DNA of 64,000 nt from an uncultured Hoeflea sp. (GTDB lineage: Bacteria; Pseudomonadota; Alphaproteobacteria; Rhizobiales; Rhizobiaceae). The notes beneath the pieces were generated by a model. The model was given only the letters and a program-made list of their open reading frames with translations, was not told the origin of the DNA and did no database searches. A program made the position numbers and the translations under genes. Positions within the stretch are counted from its first letter, which is position 1, and every line of letters begins with the position of its first letter. The DNA lies in NCBI RefSeq assembly GCF_947501405.1, contig NZ_CANMVK010000005.1, positions 1 to 64,000 of the forward strand, written 5' to 3'. Of the stretch, positions 10,299 through 19,441 are shown in pieces.

Positions 10299-11885
10299 AT
10301 GTTTGAAAATCTCCAGGACCGGCTCGGCTCCATCCTCAACACGCTCACCGGTCGCGGTGCGCTGTCGGACAAGGATGTGGCGGAGGCCATGCGCGAGGTC
10401 AGGCGCGCGCTTCTGGAGGCGGATGTGGCGCTCGAAGTGGTGCGCGGGTTCACTGACCGGGTGCGCGAAAAGGCAGTCGGCGCCGAGATCGTCAAGTCGA
10501 TCAAACCGGGCCAGATGGTAGTCAAGCTGGTTCATGACGAACTGGTGGCGCTGCTTGGCGAAGAGGGCGTGCCGATCGATTTGAACGCGGCCGCACCCGT
10601 TGTCATCATGATGGTCGGCCTGCAGGGGTCGGGCAAAACCACTACCTCGGCCAAGATTGCCGCGCGGCTCGAAAAGCGCGACCGCAAGAAGGTGATGATG
10701 GCCTCGCTCGACACCCGGCGGCCGGCCGCGCAGGAGCAGTTGCGTCAGTTGGGCGAGCAGACCGGTGTTGCCACGTTGCCAGTGATCGCCGGGCAGCAGC
10801 CCACCGATATTGCCGCGCGCGCGGTGCAGGCGGCCAAGCTCGGCGGCCATGACGTGGTCATTCTCGACACCGCCGGCCGCACCCATATCGACGAGCCGCT
10901 GATGGCCGAGATGGCCGAGATCAAGGCGCGTGCCACGCCGCATGAAATCCTGCTTGTCGCCGATGCGCTGACCGGTCAGGACGCGGTCAATCTGGCGCGG
11001 AATTTCGATGAGCGCGTGGGCATTTCCGGCCTGGTTCTGACCCGCATGGACGGCGACGGCCGGGGTGGCGCTGCGCTGTCGATGCGGGCGGTGACCGGCA
11101 AGCCGATCAAGCTGATCGGCACCGGCGAAAAGATGGATGCTCTGGAAGAGTTCCATCCGCGCCGTGTGGCCGATCGGATCCTGGGCATGGGTGACATCGT
11201 CAGCCTTGTCGAGAAGGCGGCCGAGACCTTCGATGCCGACAAGGCGCAGGCGATGGCCGCGCGCATGAAGACCGGCAAGTTTGATCTTAACGATCTAGCC
11301 GAGCAGCTCGGGCAGATGCAGAAGCTCGGCGGCATGGGTGGGATCATGGGCATGATGCCGGGCATGGGCAAAATGAAGGACCAGATGGCCGCCGCCGGCA
11401 TGGACGACAAGACTTTCGCGCGGCAAATGGCGATCATCGGTTCGATGACCAAGGCCGAACGCGCCAATCCCGAAATTTTAAAGCACAGCCGCAAGAAGCG
11501 CATTGCGGCAGGTTCGGGCACCGACGCGGCGGCGATCAACAAGCTTTTGAAGATGCACCGGCAGATGGCCGACATGATGAAAGCCATGGGCGGCAAGGGA
11601 AAGGGCGCGGGCATGATGCAGCGCGCGATGGGCGGCCTTGCCTCGAAGATGGGGCTCCCCGGCGGCATGGGCGGCATGATGGGGGGCGGCATGCCCGATT
11701 TGTCGAAGATGGATTCCAAACAGCTCGAAGCGCTGCAGAAACAGGCGGAAGCCGCAGGCCTCGGCAAGGGCGGTTTGCCCGGCGGTCTGCCGGGCGGCCC
11801 ACCAGGTGGATTGCCGGGTTTGGGCGGTCCGAAACTTCCGGGCCTGGGTGGCGGCTCGCTGCCCGGATTGCCGAAGAAGAAGTGA
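10299..11885 (+). CDS. ffh: Signal recognition particle protein Ffh (SRP54)
   Basis: A 528-residue GTPase that binds signal sequences and 4.5S RNA and hands nascent chains to FtsY. The N domain helical bundle is followed by the G domain with GLQGSGKTT (P-loop), DTRRPAAQEQL, DTAGR and TRMDG motifs. The methionine-rich M domain (GGMGGIMGMMPGMGKMK, and SRKKRIAAGSG for RNA contact) follows. The C-terminus has an unusually long Gly/Pro/Leu/Met-rich tail of about 100 residues with repeated GLPGG and LPGLGG units, ending in KKK. It heads the ffh-chorismate mutase-NIPSNAP-rpsP run. Confidence 0.97.
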   Translation: MFENLQDRLGSILNTLTGRGALSDKDVAEAMREVRRALLEADVALEVVRGFTDRVREKAVGAEIVKSIKPGQMVVKLVHDELVALLGEEGVPIDLNAAAPVVIMMVGLQGSGKTTTSAKIAARLEKRDRKKVMMASLDTRRPAAQEQLRQLGEQTGVATLPVIAGQQPTDIAARAVQAAKLGGHDVVILDTAGRTHIDEPLMAEMAEIKARATPHEILLVADALTGQDAVNLARNFDERVGISGLVLTRMDGDGRGGAALSMRAVTGKPIKLIGTGEKMDALEEFHPRRVADRILGMGDIVSLVEKAAETFDADKAQAMAARMKTGKFDLNDLAEQLGQMQKLGGMGGIMGMMPGMGKMKDQMAAAGMDDKTFARQMAIIGSMTKAERANPEILKHSRKKRIAAGSGTDAAAINKLLKMHRQMADMMKAMGGKGKGAGMMQRAMGGLASKMGLPGGMGGMMGGGMPDLSKMDSKQLEALQKQAEAAGLGKGGLPGGLPGGPPGGLPGLGGPKLPGLGGGSLPGLPKKK

Positions 11886-11895
11886 GGCGCAGAGG

Positions 11896-12192
11896 ATGAC
11901 CGACAATACCGATGCCATCGCGCAGCTTCACGAGTACCGCCGCTCGATCGATAATTTCGATGCGGCGCTGATCCACATTCTGGCCGAGAGGTTCCGGGTG
12001 ACCAAGGCTGTCGGCACCCTGAAGGCCTCCGCCGAGCTGCCGCCATCCGATCCCAACCGCGAGGCCGAGCAGGTCGAGCGGCTCAGAAATCTGGCCAAAT
12101 CGGCTGATCTTGATCCGGATTTCGCCGAGAAATTTCTCGAATTTGTCATCCGCGAAGTCATTCAGCATCACAAGCAGGCGGCGGCGAAATGA
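11896..12192 (+). CDS. Chorismate mutase, AroQ type
   Basis: A 98-residue all-helical enzyme converting chorismate to prephenate, on the route to phenylalanine and tyrosine. The conserved pattern is visible: YRRSIDNFDAALIHILAERF in helix 1 (the Arg and the ID..D), a K in VTKAVGTLK, and a C-terminal F..FVIREVIQHHK helix. The start at 11896 has AGAGG directly upstream and lies 10 bases after the ffh stop. Its stop overlaps the next start (ATGA). Chorismate mutase between ffh and rpsP is a known rhizobial arrangement. Confidence 0.92.
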   Translation: MTDNTDAIAQLHEYRRSIDNFDAALIHILAERFRVTKAVGTLKASAELPPSDPNREAEQVERLRNLAKSADLDPDFAEKFLEFVIREVIQHHKQAAAK

Positions 12193-12515
12193 TCACCTGC
12201 ACGCTTCGCTACGTCATCGACCCGAAACAGATCGCCGTGTTTGAAGACTACGCCCAGGTCTGGATCGCTCTGGTCAACCGCATGGGCGGAACCCATCACG
12301 GCTACTTCCTGCCCCATGAGGGGCCCAATACCATCGCTTTTGCGATGTTCTCGTTTCCAAGCCTTGCAGCCTATGAAGAGTACAGGCGGGCAACAACGGA
12401 AGACCCCGACTGCCAGCGCGCATTCAAGCTGGCGGCCGACACAGACTGCATCGTCTCCTACGAGCGAAGCTTCACCCGCCCGGTCCTTGAGGGATCGCTG
12501 GCGCCTATCACCTGA
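12189..12515 (+). CDS. NIPSNAP family protein
   Basis: 108 residues of the dimeric alpha/beta-barrel NIPSNAP fold. It starts [25 protein letters not shown] and contains the family's hydrophobic-aromatic strand pattern ([26 protein letters not shown]). The molecular function of bacterial NIPSNAP proteins is not established. Its ATG overlaps the chorismate mutase stop, and rpsP begins 17 bases after its own stop, so it is embedded in the ffh-rpsP operon. Confidence 0.85.
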   Translation: MITCTLRYVIDPKQIAVFEDYAQVWIALVNRMGGTHHGYFLPHEGPNTIAFAMFSFPSLAAYEEYRRATTEDPDCQRAFKLAADTDCIVSYERSFTRPVLEGSLAPIT

Positions 12516-12532
12516 GAAGAAAGTTAAATCCC

Positions 12533-12946
12533 ATGGCACTGAAAATTCGTCTGGCCCGCGGCGGCTCCAAGAAGCGTCCCTATTACCACGTTGTCGTCGC
12601 CGATGTGCGCTCGCCTCGTGATGGCCGTTTTATCGAGCGTCTGGGCTACTGGAACCCGATGCTGGCCAAGGATGACGCCGCCCGCGTCAGCCTCGATCAG
12701 GAACGCATCCAGCACTGGCTCGACAATGGCGCGCTGCCGACCGACCGTGTCGCCCGCTTCATGGCCGATGCCGGCATGATCACCCGCGAAGCCCGCAACA
12801 ATCCCAACAAGGCCAAGCCTGGGAAGAAGGCCGAGGAACGCCTGGCCGAGAAGAAGCAGAAGGAAGAGGATGCGGCAGCCGCCGCCGCCGATGCCGCTGC
12901 CGCTCCGGCTGAAGAAGCCCCAGTTGAAGAGGCAGCGGCGGAATAA
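12533..12946 (+). CDS. rpsP: 30S ribosomal protein S16
   Basis: 137 residues. The first ~80 are the S16 core ([34 protein letters not shown]). The remainder is a low-complexity, charged and then Ala/Glu-rich tail, rich in AEEAPVEEA-like units, a common rhizobial extension. GAGAAGAAAG is the ribosome site. A hairpin downstream probably modulates read-through into rimM. Confidence 0.97.
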   Translation: MALKIRLARGGSKKRPYYHVVVADVRSPRDGRFIERLGYWNPMLAKDDAARVSLDQERIQHWLDNGALPTDRVARFMADAGMITREARNNPNKAKPGKKAEERLAEKKQKEEDAAAAAADAAAAPAEEAPVEEAAAE

Positions 12947-12976
12947 GCGCAGCCGCTACATTCTGCTATGGTGTCA

Positions 12977-13000
12977 CGGGCGGCTTGAGGCCGCCCGTTT
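12977..13000 (+). terminator. Hairpin between rpsP and rimM (attenuator or weak terminator)
   Basis: A perfect 8-base stem CGGGCGGC / GCCGCCCG with a five-base loop (TTGAG) followed by only three T residues. It lies 31 bases after the rpsP stop and 28 before the rimM start. The short T tract suggests partial termination, or RNA stabilisation that would favour rpsP over rimM-trmD. Confidence 0.6.
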
Positions 13001-13027
13001 CGCGTTCACGTCTGTTCGGAGACCACC

Positions 13028-13597
13028 ATGGACAAGCTTGAAAATCCCGTTCTGGTCGGCGTTATCGGCGCGGCGCAGGGCATTCGCGGCGAGGTCAGGG
13101 TCAAGCCCTATACGGAAGATCCGCTGGCGTTGGGCGAATATGGTGTGCTTTATGCGGCCGACGGGCGGCGGTTCGAGGTGCTCGATCTGCGCTTTGCCAA
13201 GACCGTGGTGGTCGTGCGGTTTCGCGGCATCAACGACCGCAATTCCGCCGAGGCGCTCAAGGGGGTTGAGCTCTATATCGATCGTTCAAGCCTGCCGGAC
13301 GAGGAACTGGAGGACGGCGAATTCTATCACGCCGATCTCGAGGGGCTTGAGGCGCGTGACGCCGAGGGCGTGGTCTGGGGCGTGGTCTCGGCGGTGTTCG
13401 ACTTCGGCGGCGGCGATCTTCTGGAGCTTAGAACGGAAGGCCGCAAGGCCGTGGTGATCCCGTTCACGCTTGCCGCCGTGCCCGAGGTTGATCTTGAAAA
13501 TGGCCGCATTCTGGTCGATCCACTGGCAGCTGGTCTGATCGACCCCGAGGAGGACGGCGATGATGCTTCGGACGATTCGGAGGACAAGCGCCGATGA
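13028..13597 (+). CDS. rimM: 16S rRNA processing / 30S maturation factor RimM
   Basis: 189 residues: an N-terminal RimM beta-barrel ([22 protein letters not shown]) and a C-terminal PRC-barrel ([18 protein letters not shown], then [23 protein letters not shown] split by a short linker). It helps mature the 30S head around S19. The last ~20 residues form an acidic tail ([14 protein letters not shown]). Its TGA overlaps the trmD ATG (ATGA). Confidence 0.95.
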   Translation: MDKLENPVLVGVIGAAQGIRGEVRVKPYTEDPLALGEYGVLYAADGRRFEVLDLRFAKTVVVVRFRGINDRNSAEALKGVELYIDRSSLPDEELEDGEFYHADLEGLEARDAEGVVWGVVSAVFDFGGGDLLELRTEGRKAVVIPFTLAAVPEVDLENGRILVDPLAAGLIDPEEDGDDASDDSEDKRR

Positions 13598-14298
13598 CTT
13601 TCCGGGCCACGGTGCTGACGCTTTATCCGGAGATGTTTCCCGGCCATCTGGGCGTCTCGCTGGCGGGCCGGGCGCTCGAGCGCGGTGACGCCAGCATAGA
13701 GCCGGTCAATATCCGTGATTTCGCCACCGACAAGCATCGCTCGGTCGATGATACTCCGGCCGGTGGCGGCGCGGGCATGGTGCTCAAACCCGACGTGCTG
13801 GCCCGGGCGATCGATGCGGTCAGTCCTGGCGAAGATTTGCGGCCGCGACTGCTGATGAGCCCGCGCGGACGGCCGCTTTCCCAGCAACGGGTGCGAGAGC
13901 TTGCCGGAGGGCCCGGCGCGGTCATCATCTGCGGCCGGTTCGAAGGTGTTGACCAGCGGGTGATCGATGCGCGCTCTCTCGAGGAGGTCTCGATCGGCGA
14001 TTATGTGCTGTCGGGCGGCGAACCAGCGGCGCTGGTTGTGCTTGACGCCATTATAAGAGTGCTGCCAGGTGTGATGGGCAACGCGGCGTCGGGAGAGCAG
14101 GAAAGCTTCGAGGCCGGGCTGCTCGAGCACCCGCATTACACACGGCCGCAGGTCTTTGAGGGCAGGGCCATTCCCGAGGTTTTGACCTCGGGCAATCACA
14201 AGGCAATCGAGACCTGGCGCGCGGCGCAGTCGCTGGAGCTCACCAAGCGGCGGCGGCCGGATCTGCTGCCGCGCAAAAAAAACGATCCGGTCGGGTGA
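13594..14298 (+). CDS. trmD: tRNA (guanine(37)-N1)-methyltransferase
   Basis: A 234-residue SPOUT-class enzyme that forms m1G37 and so prevents frameshifting. The trefoil-knot motifs are clear: [42 protein letters not shown], and [15 protein letters not shown] with the SAM-binding knot and catalytic Asp. The C-terminal helical domain is followed by a basic tail ([11 protein letters not shown]). It is coupled to rimM by a 4-base overlap. Confidence 0.97.
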   Translation: MTFRATVLTLYPEMFPGHLGVSLAGRALERGDASIEPVNIRDFATDKHRSVDDTPAGGGAGMVLKPDVLARAIDAVSPGEDLRPRLLMSPRGRPLSQQRVRELAGGPGAVIICGRFEGVDQRVIDARSLEEVSIGDYVLSGGEPAALVVLDAIIRVLPGVMGNAASGEQESFEAGLLEHPHYTRPQVFEGRAIPEVLTSGNHKAIETWRAAQSLELTKRRRPDLLPRKKNDPVG

Positions 14299-14496
14299 CA
14301 AAGCCACGCATTTGGTGTATCGCACCGCCCAATCGGCAATGTCCGACAGCCGTGTGATGCGGCGCCTGCCAAACAATGAATGGTGAACCCGCTCCTGCCT
14401 TCACCGGCACAGCCCCGAGGCCCTTGATGAAGGGATGCCAAGGCGGCGAGACGCGAGCGCTCTGACCGTTTGAGAAAAACGAAAGGTCAAGGACCC

Positions 14497-15051
14497 ATGA
14501 ACATCATCCAGCAGTTGGAGGCCGAGCAGGCCGCCAAGATCGAAGCTTCGCGCAAGTTTCCCGAATTTTCCGCCGGCGACACGCTGCGCGTCCAGGTCCG
14601 CGTGACCGAGGGCAAGCGCACCCGTCTGCAGGCCTTCGAAGGCGTTTGCATTGCCCGCGCCGGCGCCGGCCTCAATGAGAGCTTCACGGTTCGCAAGATT
14701 TCCTATGGCGAAGGCGTCGAGCGCGTGTTCCCGATCTATTCGCCGCTGGTCGAGGCTGTTGAAGTGGTCCGTCGTGGCCGTGTCCGCCGTGCCAAGCTCT
14801 ACTACATGCGCGATCGTCGCGGTAAGTCGGCCCGTATCTCGGAGAACACCGGCACCCGCGCGCGCAAGCTGAACGAAGCCGAGCGCCAGGCGCTGGCCGA
14901 GGAAAAGGCCCGCATCGAGGCCGAGAAGATCGCAGCCGCCGAGGCCTTGGCCGCGGAAAAGGCGGCAGCAGAGGCCGCTGAAGCCGCAGCCGCAAAGGCT
15001 GCAGCCGATGAAGCAGCGGCAGCTTCGGCTGAAGAAGCCAAGAGCGAGTAA
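14497..15051 (+). CDS. rplS: 50S ribosomal protein L19
   Basis: 184 residues beginning [11 protein letters not shown]. The L19 core ([53 protein letters not shown]) ends near residue 115. An Ala/Glu-rich helical tail of about 70 residues follows, longer than in E. coli L19. AAGGTCAAGGA precedes the ATG. An in-frame ATG at 14470 is less likely because family members start at MNII. A strong terminator follows. Confidence 0.97.
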   Translation: MNIIQQLEAEQAAKIEASRKFPEFSAGDTLRVQVRVTEGKRTRLQAFEGVCIARAGAGLNESFTVRKISYGEGVERVFPIYSPLVEAVEVVRRGRVRRAKLYYMRDRRGKSARISENTGTRARKLNEAERQALAEEKARIEAEKIAAAEALAAEKAAAEAAEAAAAKAAADEAAAASAEEAKSE

Positions 15052-15092
15052 GCCGCTTCAGGCTATGCAGACATCCCCTCGGGGAGACGGAG

Positions 15093-15118
15093 AAGCGTCG
15101 GGCAACCGGCGCTTTTTT
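15093..15118 (+). terminator. Rho-independent terminator of the trmD-rplS transcript
   Basis: A nine-base stem AAGCGTCGG / CCGGCGCTT (one G-T pair), a GCAA tetraloop and a tract of six T residues. It lies 42 bases after the rplS stop. Confidence 0.92.
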
Positions 15119-15215
15119 CGTTTGGGCCCGCGTGGTTCCGGGCTAATCGCTCGAATCCGCCCGATGCGCTTAAGCTTCCGCTAATCCGGATCATGGATAC
15201 TTCGAGGCCCTGCCA

Positions 15216-15503
15216 ATGGAGCCGCAACCGATGTCACTGTCTTCTGTCATGACCACCGCCCTGGGCGGCATGCGTGCTCAGCAGTCCCGGATGGCGTCAA
15301 TTGCTGAAACGGTGGCCGGCGGGTTGGCGCAAACATCGAAACCGGTCGCGGCCCAACCGCTGATGACGCAAGCCGAGACCAGTCTGGAATCGCAACTGCT
15401 TGATCTCAAGCAGGCCGAAACCGGCTTCAAGGCCAATGCGGTGGTTTTCGAAACCGGCGCGGACCTATGGGACGTGCTGATGACGGTCATGGAGCCTGAG
15501 TGA
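15216..15503 (+). CDS. Small flagellar rod/hook-like protein (two terminal segments only)
   Basis: 95 residues. The N-terminus (SSVMTTALGGMRAQQSRMASIAETVAGGL) resembles the N-terminal amphipathic helix of flagellar rod and hook proteins. The C-terminus (SLESQLLDLKQAETGFKANAVVFETG) resembles the C-terminal helix of FlgC/FlgE-type proteins. The large middle domain and the usual ANxxTPG motif are missing. It may be a rod-like coiled-coil protein or a diverged relic. A GAGG eight bases before 15216 supports this start; ATG 15231 is an alternative. No other flagellar gene lies nearby, so assembly into a flagellum is unproven. Confidence 0.6.
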   Translation: MEPQPMSLSSVMTTALGGMRAQQSRMASIAETVAGGLAQTSKPVAAQPLMTQAETSLESQLLDLKQAETGFKANAVVFETGADLWDVLMTVMEPE

Positions 15504-15752
15504 GACGGTTACGATGTCCTCGCGCTTGCGTGTCATGAAACTCCTGTGAGGGGTGATTTTAGCAGCTGGCATAATCAGAGCCGCGATTGTGCTGGATCAG
15601 AGTTGATCGACGTTGCAGGATCAATGTCCTGAGCTTCGATCATATCGACCGCAGACGCATCGATCACTGCAGTAGCCGCTTCAATACATTGGCCGGAATC
15701 GTGGCTCAGATTGTTAACACAAGCGAAGCGGCACTTGCAGCCAGGAGCCCGC

Positions 15753-17528
15753 TCAGGACGAGTGCTGGTCTGACGTGGTGACTGGCTCCGGGTCCGGTTG
15801 CCCGGAAGGGGCATCGCCCGGCTCCATGGAGGTCAGGTCGTCGGGGTGATTTACCCCGTAAATGCTCACCTTTGCGCGTTTGCCGCGCACCGGAATCTGC
15901 TGCTGAGCGGATTCCGATACGGTCAGTTCCGCGGCCGTGACGACATCTTCGGAGATGCACAGGATACAACTGAGTGTCTTGGTCGCGGCCTCCAGCCGGC
16001 TGGCAACGTTGACGGTGTCGCCGATCGCTGTGAGGCCGCGGGCCGAACCATAGCCCATTTCGCCCAGAATAACCGTTCCCGAGTGCAGTCCGACGCCCAT
16101 TCTCAACGGCTCATCCAGATCTCCGGCCAACTGGTCGTTGAGGGTACCGAGCCGCTCAATCATCTCTCCGGATGCGGCCAGCGCCGCTAGCGCCGCAGGT
16201 TTGACATCGCTGTCGACGCCAAACAGCGCCATGAACCCGTCACCCAAAAACTTGTCGATACGTCCTCCATGGGCTTCAACAACCTCGCCCATGATTTTTG
16301 AGAACTGATTGATCAGATAGACCACGTCAAACGGCAACCGGGTTTCGGTCATCTTGGTGAAGTCGCGCAAATCGACAAACATCACCGTAACGATTTTTTC
16401 CCGGCCATTGGACCAGGGTGATGCCACCCGCGCAGCCTTGACCGTAACATCGGAAGGCAGCAACCGCAGCACCTTGATGTTGCTGGCCGGGCGCAATTGG
16501 CAGGCCAACCGGACATCGTCGGGCGCGCGGATCCGGTCGAGAACGCGGCGTTCCGATTCAAGCGGTGGATCATTGGCAATGGCGGCTTCGACAATCTGGA
16601 TCCGGCAGGTCGAGCATCTGCCGCGTCCGCCGCAGACACTGGCATGCGGCACGCCAGCCACGCGACTTGCCTCAAGAACAGTGCCGCCTTTCTCCAAAAC
16701 CACCTTGGGGCCGTCAACATAGGAGATGGTGATTTCCCGGCTTCGCCTGCGGGCAAGATAGCGTAAAAGCCGAAACGCCAGCAGTGCCAGAAGAATGGCA
16801 ACGAGCCCCCATCTCGCGGTGTCGATATCGGCGAGGAGCGATGTCCAGGTTTGAGGGTCGGGGACGTTGAGCCCGGCACGGTAATCGGCCATGAAATCCG
16901 GGTTCTGGGCGAGCAGCTCTATTTCGCGGCCGGCGGACAGGAAGCCGGCAAGGGCCGTTGCTGGAAGCAAGGTACCCAGAACCAGTCCGACCGGTTCGAA
17001 CCAGGGCCGATACCAATCCTTGAAACGGAACCACATGTAGAGCCCGATACATCCGTGGATCCACGCCGCGAGAAGACCGGCGGAATTCAGGAATATGTAA
17101 ATCGGCGAAGCGATGAAGGCGGAAATCAGCACATAGTCATAGGAGGGCTCGAGCCCGTAGCGGACCGAGGCATATCGGGTGCCCATGACGTGGACAAGCA
17201 TGAGAAACGGGATCGAAAGGCCAAGTACGGCCTGGATCCATTCACGTGCGGAAAGGTGCATGCGCCGGCGAAGCGCCAGCCCCGCCAATGCAGTCGTGAA
17301 ATGAATGAACATCGCGGAATAAAGTATGGCTGCGACCGGCGGAAATTCCCAAAAATCTCCGGCAATTTCGCCGGCTGCATTCAGCACCTCGTTCGAAACA
17401 AGGCCCAGGCCATGGATCGAGAAATGCACCAGCACATACACAAACAAAACCAGCCCCGAGCCTGTTCGCAACCGTCTGAGCCGTGCGCGCCATTCAGATC
17501 CGCGATTTTGAGGTGAAGTCTTTGGCAT
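15753..17528 (-). CDS. cyaC: Membrane adenylate cyclase with heme-b-type anchor and 2Fe-2S ferredoxin domain (CyaC-like)
   Basis: 591 residues in three parts. Residues 20-255 form six membrane helices resembling the SdhC/FrdC cytochrome anchor, with histidines H35, H39, H76, H113 and H158 placed to bind heme. Residues 265-355 are a plant-type ferredoxin domain (C299, C305, C308, C343). Residues 375-560 are a class III cyclase domain with metal ligands D386 and D430, adenine-specifying K426 and D504, and transition-state N507 and R511, all canonical. This matches Sinorhizobium meliloti CyaC, described as a redox/quinone-responsive adenylate cyclase (established knowledge). The start at 17528 was chosen over 17597, since the longer form adds 23 unrelated residues. 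It is divergent from a second cyclase gene. Confidence 0.88.
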   Translation of the reverse strand: MPKTSPQNRGSEWRARLRRLRTGSGLVLFVYVLVHFSIHGLGLVSNEVLNAAGEIAGDFWEFPPVAAILYSAMFIHFTTALAGLALRRRMHLSAREWIQAVLGLSIPFLMLVHVMGTRYASVRYGLEPSYDYVLISAFIASPIYIFLNSAGLLAAWIHGCIGLYMWFRFKDWYRPWFEPVGLVLGTLLPATALAGFLSAGREIELLAQNPDFMADYRAGLNVPDPQTWTSLLADIDTARWGLVAILLALLAFRLLRYLARRRSREITISYVDGPKVVLEKGGTVLEASRVAGVPHASVCGGRGRCSTCRIQIVEAAIANDPPLESERRVLDRIRAPDDVRLACQLRPASNIKVLRLLPSDVTVKAARVASPWSNGREKIVTVMFVDLRDFTKMTETRLPFDVVYLINQFSKIMGEVVEAHGGRIDKFLGDGFMALFGVDSDVKPAALAALAASGEMIERLGTLNDQLAGDLDEPLRMGVGLHSGTVILGEMGYGSARGLTAIGDTVNVASRLEAATKTLSCILCISEDVVTAAELTVSESAQQQIPVRGKRAKVSIYGVNHPDDLTSMEPGDAPSGQPDPEPVTTSDQHSS

Positions 17529-17970
17529 CAGGCTTCCGGTGATTGATTGTCGTGTCGCAATGACCGCTTTTGCTGCTTTGGATGTGAACAAGACCACAAG
17601 GCAAGCGCAAAAGCCATTGCCAAGTGCACAATCGGGGCACGGCGGTTCAGGCCAACGCGCGTACTCGCGGACGCGTGGATCGATGGTGCGCCCAGGACAT
17701 GCCGCGGCGCCAGCTTTGCCCGCGATTCGACCTAGACATAACGCAACGGATGATCGCCAGCCCCGGTATTTTCAGAGGATGTGCCTGTCAAATGTGCTGC
17801 CAGCTTGCGATCTCGAAAACTTGATGCAACAGGGATGACAGCTCACCAAAGTCTGAATCCTTTCGTGAGCGCGCCTTGTGTTAGGGTCGCAAACCATAGC
17901 GGACCCGAAAGTGCGGGTGAGAGCTGACTATGGGTATGACAATGCGCGGCAATTGCAAGGAATTGGCAAG
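17529..17970. other. Divergent intergenic region between two cyclase genes
   Basis: 442 bases between the CyaC-like start and the start of the second cyclase. It must hold the two divergent promoters. No convincing paired -35/-10 boxes, operator palindrome, repeat or small gene was recognised. Part of the right end (from GTG 17878) stays open in the frame of the second cyclase gene. Confidence 0.4.
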
Positions 17971-19326
17971 ATGATGGGTTTCATGAGTGTCGTGCACCAA
18001 AGCTTCAGGCCAAACACCGGTCAGGATGTTCGTCTGCCCAAACGCGTTGTTCAGGCGATCGCAGACCACGACAACACCAGTGAGGTGGTCATCAAGGTCA
18101 TTCAGCTTGTCATCATCACGGTCATGGCCTTGCTCTATTTCTTTTCGCCAAAGCGCGGCGATCCGGATTGGCAATGGACCGTTCCGATCGCCATGGGTCT
18201 TTATATCGCTGTTACACTTGTCGGGTTGTTTTGGGCAACCAAAGCCCGGCTTCCGGACTGGGCGGTGTATGTCTCGATCGTTTTTGACATGGCCCTGCTC
18301 TATTCGCTGATCTGGAGTTTCCACGTCAAATACGGACAGCCGCCGTCTTTCTATCTCAAATCGCCGACCCTGATGTATGTCTTCATCTTCATCGGGCTGC
18401 GCACCCTGAGGTTCGAGCCCCGTTTCGTTCTGGCGGCCGGTCTTGCTGCGGTTCTCGGCTGGATTGGGATGATCGCCTATGTGGCCTACAGCGATGCCGG
18501 GGATATGATGATCACCCGCGATTACGTGACCTATCTGACCAGCAACAGTCTGCTGATCGGAGCGGAGGTCGAGAAGATCATCCTCATTCTGCTTGTCACG
18601 GGCACTCTGGCGCTGTCTTTGCACCGGGCCAAGGGCATCCTGGAGAGAGCCCTGTCCGATCGTGATGCGGCGCAAACCTTTTCACGCTTTTTCGATTCCG
18701 ATGTGGCGCAGGAGCTGCGCGAATCCGATCTGCAACTGAAATCGGGCGAGGGCGTCAACCGGAATGCCGCGATCCTCATGGTTGATTTGCGCGGTTTTTC
18801 GAAGGCGGCACAATCAATGGAGCCGTCTGATGTGATGAGCATGCTCGGTCAGTACCAAAAGCGCTTGATTCCAATCATTCAGCGCAATGGCGGATCCATC
18901 GACAAGTTTCTGGGCGATGGAATTCTGGCGAGCTTCGGCGCCGCGCATGTCGATGAGGACTATACAGTCGGTGCGGTGCGTACCGTTGAGGAGATTCTGG
19001 CGGATTTCGAGACCTGGGCCGACGATCCGATCCTGACCCGGTTCGCCGGCCGCCATATCGGGATCGCCCTGTCATCCGGCCAGATCGTTTTCGGTGTTGT
19101 CGGAGACGATCATCGTCTGGAGATGACGGTTATCGGATCCGCGGTCAATCTGTGCGCCAAGCTTGAGAAGCACAACAAGGAGCTGGGCTCGCTGGCGGTC
19201 ATCGACAAGGTAACCTATGACGCGGCCGTCGAGCGTGGCTACAGTCCGAAACGCAAGCCGAAGCTGACGTCCGGCACCATTGCCGACCTGGGCCGCACCC
19301 AGGAAGTCTATGCTTACGGGACCTAG
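17971..19326 (+). CDS. Membrane-anchored class III nucleotide cyclase with variant active site
   Basis: 451 residues. Five to six hydrophobic helices (about 40-220) are followed by a short coiled linker and a cyclase domain (265-440). The metal aspartates D272 (VDLRGFS) and D316 (DKFLGDG) and the base-contacting K312 are present. The purine-specifying Asp is Ser390 (VIGSAVN), N393 is kept, and the transition-state Arg is replaced by Lys397. The enzyme may therefore be slow, use another nucleotide, or need a partner. ATG 17971 with AAGGAA eight bases upstream is preferred over a GTG at 17878. It lies tail-to-tail with an ABC permease gene across a palindromic gap. Confidence 0.85.
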   Translation: MMGFMSVVHQSFRPNTGQDVRLPKRVVQAIADHDNTSEVVIKVIQLVIITVMALLYFFSPKRGDPDWQWTVPIAMGLYIAVTLVGLFWATKARLPDWAVYVSIVFDMALLYSLIWSFHVKYGQPPSFYLKSPTLMYVFIFIGLRTLRFEPRFVLAAGLAAVLGWIGMIAYVAYSDAGDMMITRDYVTYLTSNSLLIGAEVEKIILILLVTGTLALSLHRAKGILERALSDRDAAQTFSRFFDSDVAQELRESDLQLKSGEGVNRNAAILMVDLRGFSKAAQSMEPSDVMSMLGQYQKRLIPIIQRNGGSIDKFLGDGILASFGAAHVDEDYTVGAVRTVEEILADFETWADDPILTRFAGRHIGIALSSGQIVFGVVGDDHRLEMTVIGSAVNLCAKLEKHNKELGSLAVIDKVTYDAAVERGYSPKRKPKLTSGTIADLGRTQEVYAYGT

Positions 19327-19339
19327 ATCGTTTCACGCG

Positions 19340-19420
19340 TTGTCGGAAACGGGACAATGAATTCAATCAGTCGAATTCGTTCATGCATTCAGGTTCAGCG
19401 GATTCCGTCTGAACCTGAAT
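19340..19420. repeat. Palindromic intergenic element between convergent genes
   Basis: The 115-base gap between convergent stops holds nested inverted repeats. There is a 5-base pair TTGTC/GACAA around 8 bases (19340-19357), then a perfect 12-base pair ATTCAGGTTCAG / CTGAACCTGAAT around 10 bases (19387-19420). The second could act as a bidirectional terminator hairpin, although no T tract follows. The structure also resembles dispersed REP-like elements. Confidence 0.6.
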
Positions 19421-19441
19421 TCCTCTAAGGCGGCTGAGGCC

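Noticed and set aside
12977-12997. GC-rich hairpin after rpsP as a full terminator
   Set aside because: Only three T residues follow and rimM starts 28 bases later; attenuation is more likely, and it is listed as such.
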